Shown: piece by piece, positions 60,807 to 64,000 of the stretch
Layout of the letters: each line of letters begins with the position of its first letter
How positions within the stretch are numbered: position 1 is the first letter of the stretch
Assembly (NCBI GenBank): GCA_050288105.1
Contig: JBNKDE010000001.1
Location: 62,001 to 126,000 of the forward strand
Source: JACNJF01 sp050288105
GTDB taxonomy: Bacteria > Pseudomonadota > Gammaproteobacteria > GCA-001735895
Reading direction: 5' to 3'
DNA length: 64,000 nt
Notes under the pieces: generated by a model
What the model was told of the DNA's origin: nothing
The model's database searches: none
What the model saw: only the letters and a program-made list of their open reading frames with translations
Position numbers and translations under genes: made by a program

Positions 60807-61337
60807 TTGAAAAACCTGACATTATTCATCACAACTTTACTTGTCTCTCTGGTATTTAGCCCTGCTGGTTTTGCTGCGGCTCCGCCTTATAAAATTGGTT
60901 TTGTGAATACCGGTACAGTACTCAAGGAAGCGCCGCAGGCTCGTAAGGTAGAAGAAAGGCTGAAAGCCCAGTTTGAAGCACGCGAAAAGGTTTTACTCGA
61001 TAAACAGCAGGAGTTACTGGAAATCGAGCAGAAAATGAAGACTGATGCAGAAATCATGTCACAGGCGACCCAGCGTAAACTGGAGCGTGAGTTACGGCTT
61101 AAGTTAAGCCAGCTTAAGTTTGAGCAGCAGGAGTTTCGTGAGGACCAGAACCTCCGCCGCAACGAAGAAATCAGAAACCTGCAGTCCGTCATTGCTGGCG
61201 TGTTGAAGCAACTGGGTGACGAGGAAAAGTTTGATCTGATTTTGACCGAAGGTGTCAGCTATGTATCTGATGCTGTCGATATCACGCCAAAGATAATTGA
61301 AATGCTTAAAAAATTACCGGAAAAGGAAGCCCATTAG
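60807..61337 (+). CDS. skp: Periplasmic chaperone Skp/OmpH
   Basis: Skp carries unfolded outer membrane proteins to BamA. The 176-residue protein has a signal peptide (about 24 residues), a short strand IGFVNTGTVLKEAPQ and a long coiled-coil (residues 45-150). The start is TTG at 60807. It is placed between bamA and lpxD as in most gammaproteobacteria. Confidence 0.94.
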   Translation: MKNLTLFITTLLVSLVFSPAGFAAAPPYKIGFVNTGTVLKEAPQARKVEERLKAQFEAREKVLLDKQQELLEIEQKMKTDAEIMSQATQRKLERELRLKLSQLKFEQQEFREDQNLRRNEEIRNLQSVIAGVLKQLGDEEKFDLILTEGVSYVSDAVDITPKIIEMLKKLPEKEAH

Positions 61338-61406
61338 TAGTTCAACAGGGTTCATTAGTTCAACCCGCTTAATACTCTTACAAACACTGACCGTGGTAGA
61401 TTTCTT

Positions 61407-62450
61407 ATGCTGAAACAGCATGAATCCAGTTTAACGGTAGCCGAGATTGCACAGCGCCTGAATCTTGCATTCCAGGGTAAAGGCGATCAAGTGATACAGG
61501 GCGTTGCTTCTCTCCCATCAGCGACACAGCACGATCTGTGTTTCCTGCAGTCGGAAACCTATCTTCCCCAGTTACGCGATAGTGCCTGTGGTGCAGTGAT
61601 TGTTGCAGAAGGCTTTTCAGAAGAGATCCCCACTGCGGCCAGATTGATCGCAAAAAATCCGCATAAAGCCTTTGTAGACGTCATTTACCTGCTTAAACCA
61701 GAGCTTTCTCCGATACAGTCTTCTGAATCTAAGATTCACCCATCGGCGCAGATCGATGAAACCGCCGTATTAGGAAAAAACATCCGTATCGATGCTAATT
61801 GTGTGATTAAGCATAATGTTATTATTGGCGATAACGTGCGCATTGGTGCCGGCAGTATTATCGAGGAGGATGTCATTATCGGTGATCATTGCCATCTGGT
61901 GAATAACGTGACCCTCTGTCATGGCATTTCGTTGGGACGCGAAGTGATTTTACACCCGGGTGTGGTAATTGGCTCTGATGGTTTTGGCCTGGTCATGGAA
62001 CAAGGCAACTGGATAAAAATTCCTCATCTGGGTAGTGTTAAGATTGGTGATCGAGTCGAAATTGGTGCCAATTCTACGGTGGATCGAGGTGCTCTGGATG
62101 ATACGGTTATCGAAAATGGTGTAAAACTGGATAATCTGATTCAGGTCGCACATAACGTGCATATCGGTGAAAACACTGCGATAGCGGCCTGTGTCGGTAT
62201 TGCAGGAAGTGCAATTATTGGTAAAAACTGTAGAATCTCGGGGGCAGCAGTGGTGCTTGGGCATCTGACTGTTGCAGACAATGTGACCATCACAGCAATG
62301 TCGTTGGTGACTAAAAGTATAAAGCAAAGCGGGACCTATTCATCAGGGACGCCATTGATGGAAAATCATTTATGGCACCGCAATAATGTGCGATATAAAT
62401 CGCTGGATAAGCTGGCCAGAACGATTTCCAGGCTAGAAAAAACGTCTTAA
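61407..62450 (+). CDS. lpxD: UDP-3-O-acylglucosamine N-acyltransferase LpxD
   Basis: LpxD adds the second acyl chain in lipid A synthesis. The 347-residue protein has the N-terminal uridine-binding domain (VASLPSATQHDLCFLQSETY), a left-handed beta helix of hexapeptide repeats with the catalytic His in QVAHNVHIGENTAIA, and a C-terminal helix. It is followed 12 bp later by fabZ. Confidence 0.97.
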   Translation: MLKQHESSLTVAEIAQRLNLAFQGKGDQVIQGVASLPSATQHDLCFLQSETYLPQLRDSACGAVIVAEGFSEEIPTAARLIAKNPHKAFVDVIYLLKPELSPIQSSESKIHPSAQIDETAVLGKNIRIDANCVIKHNVIIGDNVRIGAGSIIEEDVIIGDHCHLVNNVTLCHGISLGREVILHPGVVIGSDGFGLVMEQGNWIKIPHLGSVKIGDRVEIGANSTVDRGALDDTVIENGVKLDNLIQVAHNVHIGENTAIAACVGIAGSAIIGKNCRISGAAVVLGHLTVADNVTITAMSLVTKSIKQSGTYSSGTPLMENHLWHRNNVRYKSLDKLARTISRLEKTS

Positions 62451-62462
62451 TTTAGAGAGCTT

Positions 62463-62909
62463 ATGATCGATTTTGATATTCATCAGGTGATGCAGTACCT
62501 GCCTCATCGATACCCTTTCCTGCTCATTGATCGAGTCATTGAATGTAGCGCTGGCGACCAGCTAAGCGCATTGAAAAATGTCACTATCAACGAACCTTTT
62601 TTTCAGGGGCACTTCCCTGAGCAACCCATTATGCCCGGTGTATTGATTCTTGAAGCACTGGCGCAGGCAACGGGATTACTGTCTTTCTGTACCATGCAGG
62701 CAGATCACAATAAAAAATTGTATGTACTGGTCGGTATTGATAAGGCCCGTTTTAGAGGTCAGGTGCTACCTGGCGACCAGCTCATTTTAAATGTCAAATT
62801 AAAGCGTAACATGCGTGGAATCTGGATGTATGAGGGTAAGGCCATGGTTGATGGCAAGGTCGTCGCAGAAGCTGAGTTGATGTGCAGTGCCCAGGATAGA
62901 AAGCCATGA
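62463..62909 (+). CDS. fabZ: (3R)-hydroxyacyl-ACP dehydratase FabZ
   Basis: FabZ dehydrates hydroxyacyl-ACP in fatty acid synthesis. The 148-residue hot-dog-fold protein shows LPHRYPFLLIDRVIE, the active site GHFPEQPIMPGVLILEALAQ and VDGKVVAEAELMC. It overlaps lpxA by four bases, linking fatty acid and lipid A flow. Confidence 0.97.
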   Translation: MIDFDIHQVMQYLPHRYPFLLIDRVIECSAGDQLSALKNVTINEPFFQGHFPEQPIMPGVLILEALAQATGLLSFCTMQADHNKKLYVLVGIDKARFRGQVLPGDQLILNVKLKRNMRGIWMYEGKAMVDGKVVAEAELMCSAQDRKP

Positions 62910-63676
62910 TTCATCCTACAGCAATTATTGATCCCTCTGCCCAGTTAGGTAAGGATGTCAGTATTGGTGCCTATAGCGTAATCGGGGCTGAGGTTAGCAT
63001 TGGTGATCATTGCTGGATAGGTCCTCATGTGGTCATCTCAGGACCCACCAGCATTGGGCAGCACAATAAAATTTATCAGTTTAGTTCCCTGGGTGAGGCG
63101 CCACAGGATTTGAAATATAAGGGAGAGCCCACCCGCCTGACTGTGGGTGATCATAACGTTATTCGCGAGTATGTCACCTTTAATCGAGGTACCGTTGATG
63201 GAACCGGCGAAACCCGAATAGGCAGTCATAACCTGTTCATGGCCTATTGTCATGTCGCGCATGATTGCCGGGTGGGGGATTACACGGTATTTGCTAACGC
63301 AGCGTCTCTCGCTGGTCACGTAGAAGTCGGAGATTATGCCACCTTAGGTGGATTTACTTCTGTACATCAATTTACGCGCCTTGGCAGTCGTTGCTTCACC
63401 GGGCTAGGTTCTGTCATTACGCAGGATATCCCGCCATTCTCGACCGCTGCTGGAAACCGGGCACGCGCAGTTGCTATCAACAAGGTTGGCCTGAGTCGCA
63501 AGGGTTTTTCCAGCGAAGTGATTGCAGCATTGCACAAGAGCTTCAGGCTGCTGGTGAAATCCAAAAAATCGCAACAGCAGGTATTACTGGAATTGCAACC
63601 CCTGATCGATAGCTATCCTGATGTGAAAGCGTTTGTGGATTTTGTGGTCAATAGTGAACGTGGAATTGCCAGCTAA
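62906..63676 (+). CDS. lpxA: UDP-GlcNAc acyltransferase LpxA
   Basis: LpxA carries out the first step of lipid A synthesis. The 256-residue protein has the left-handed beta helix with the catalytic His in FMAYCHVAHDCRVGDYTVFA and a C-terminal helical domain. lpxB, the usual next gene, is absent; tsaB starts 44 bp downstream. Confidence 0.97.
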   Translation: MIHPTAIIDPSAQLGKDVSIGAYSVIGAEVSIGDHCWIGPHVVISGPTSIGQHNKIYQFSSLGEAPQDLKYKGEPTRLTVGDHNVIREYVTFNRGTVDGTGETRIGSHNLFMAYCHVAHDCRVGDYTVFANAASLAGHVEVGDYATLGGFTSVHQFTRLGSRCFTGLGSVITQDIPPFSTAAGNRARAVAINKVGLSRKGFSSEVIAALHKSFRLLVKSKKSQQQVLLELQPLIDSYPDVKAFVDFVVNSERGIAS

Positions 63677-63720
63677 CTGTTGCAGGCAGATACCATCACC
63701 TTAATCCGAGCGCTATTAAA

Positions 63721-64000
63721 TTGAACATTGTTGCCATTGAAACCTCGACTGAGGCGTGTTCGGTCGCGTTATTAAGGGATGATGGTGAATTATTCAGCGA
63801 ATTTGATATCACACCCAGACAGCATACGCGCTACCTGCCACAGATGCTGGACGCGGTATACCAGCGAGCGCAGCTCTCACGTCTGGATACCGACTATATC
63901 GCCTACAGTAGCGGACCCGGTGCATTTACGGGTGTTCGGATCGCGGCAGCGACTGCTCAGGGACTATCGATTGGCCTGAGCGCACCCTTGATACCCATCT
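63721..64000 (+). CDS. tsaB: tRNA threonylcarbamoyladenosine protein TsaB (YeaZ), N-terminal part
   Basis: TsaB is a partner of TsaD/TsaE in t6A37 synthesis. The frame opens with TTG at 63721 (MNIVAIETSTEACSVALLRD), contains QHTRYLPQMLDAV and the hallmark SSGPGAFTGVRIAAATAQGL. It stays open to the window end after about 93 residues, so the gene is cut there. TTG is the only good start before the IETST strand. Confidence 0.9.
   Translation, partial: MNIVAIETSTEACSVALLRDDGELFSEFDITPRQHTRYLPQMLDAVYQRAQLSRLDTDYIAYSSGPGAFTGVRIAAATAQGLSIGLSAPLIPI

Noticed and set aside
1..64000. Mobile elements, CRISPR arrays, tRNA or rRNA genes
   Set aside because: No transposase or integrase frames, regular spacer arrays or cloverleaf-like segments were seen; all larger gaps are described above.

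Overview
The window is a chromosomal segment of a flagellated gammaproteobacterium. The lipid A genes (lpxD, fabZ, lpxA), the BamA/Skp/RseP envelope block, a monofunctional RelA with a degenerate HD domain, the divergent tesA-ybbAP pair and the polar-flagellum regulators FlhF/FlhG with ParC/ParP all point that way. I cannot name the genus. Base composition looks even throughout, and I see no insertion sequence, phage gene, CRISPR array, tRNA or rRNA.

Layout. (1) 1-15962, + strand: late flagellar genes fliL(partial)-fliMNOPQR-flhB-flhA-flhF-flhG-fliA, then chemotaxis genes cheY-cheZ-cheA-parC-parP-cheW. cheB, cheR and motCD are absent from the positions they occupy in the Pseudomonas cluster. 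(2) 15976-20108: a 52-residue basic protein, a convergent FlhB-like/FliK pair, a GAF-like/GGDEF diguanylate cyclase, and a STAS-PilZ pair. (3) 20112-28136: ispG, a HAD phosphatase, tesA, ybbA-ybbP and relA. (4) 28144-32036, - strand: a probable six-gene operon of cytochrome b561, SHP-type cytochrome c (DUF1924), diheme cytochrome c, a small PepSY-like protein, an OmpR-family response regulator and its histidine kinase. (5) 32300-45940: housekeeping and envelope genes (greB, dusA, PAP2, an EptA-like transferase, a metallo-hydrolase, a flavoprotein disulfide reductase, argG, dinB, DUF898 and M48 proteins). This stretch is bracketed by two intergenic elements that look like paralogous small RNA genes. 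(6) 45943-64000: a TSUP transporter, glnD and map, then the conserved run rpsB-tsf-pyrH-frr-uppS-cdsA-dxr-rseP-bamA-skp-lpxD-fabZ-lpxA. This is followed by tsaB (cut by the window end) instead of lpxB.

Most notable. Two intergenic segments 13.5 kb apart (about 32306-32432 and 45802-45939) share an identical 16-base promoter motif at the same distance from a -10 hexamer. Both carry the same 7-bp stem with a C-rich loop, and both end in a strong intrinsic terminator. They look like a twin sRNA pair. The shared motif is a direct repeat of 11-bp period, of the kind OmpR/PmrA/PhoP regulators bind. The same repeat, with the same 10-bp gap to a -10, lies in front of the - strand operon encoding the cytochromes and an OmpR-family two-component system. 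This predicts a small autoregulated regulon of one redox/two-component operon and two sRNAs.

Other points of interest: CheA carries three tandem CheY-docking-like motifs that resemble the FliM N-terminus and the CheZ C-terminus; ribosomal protein S2 has a histone-H1-like Lys/Ala tail; three promoters match FliA (sigma-28); and the eptA-like gene has a near-consensus promoter overlapped by an inverted repeat.
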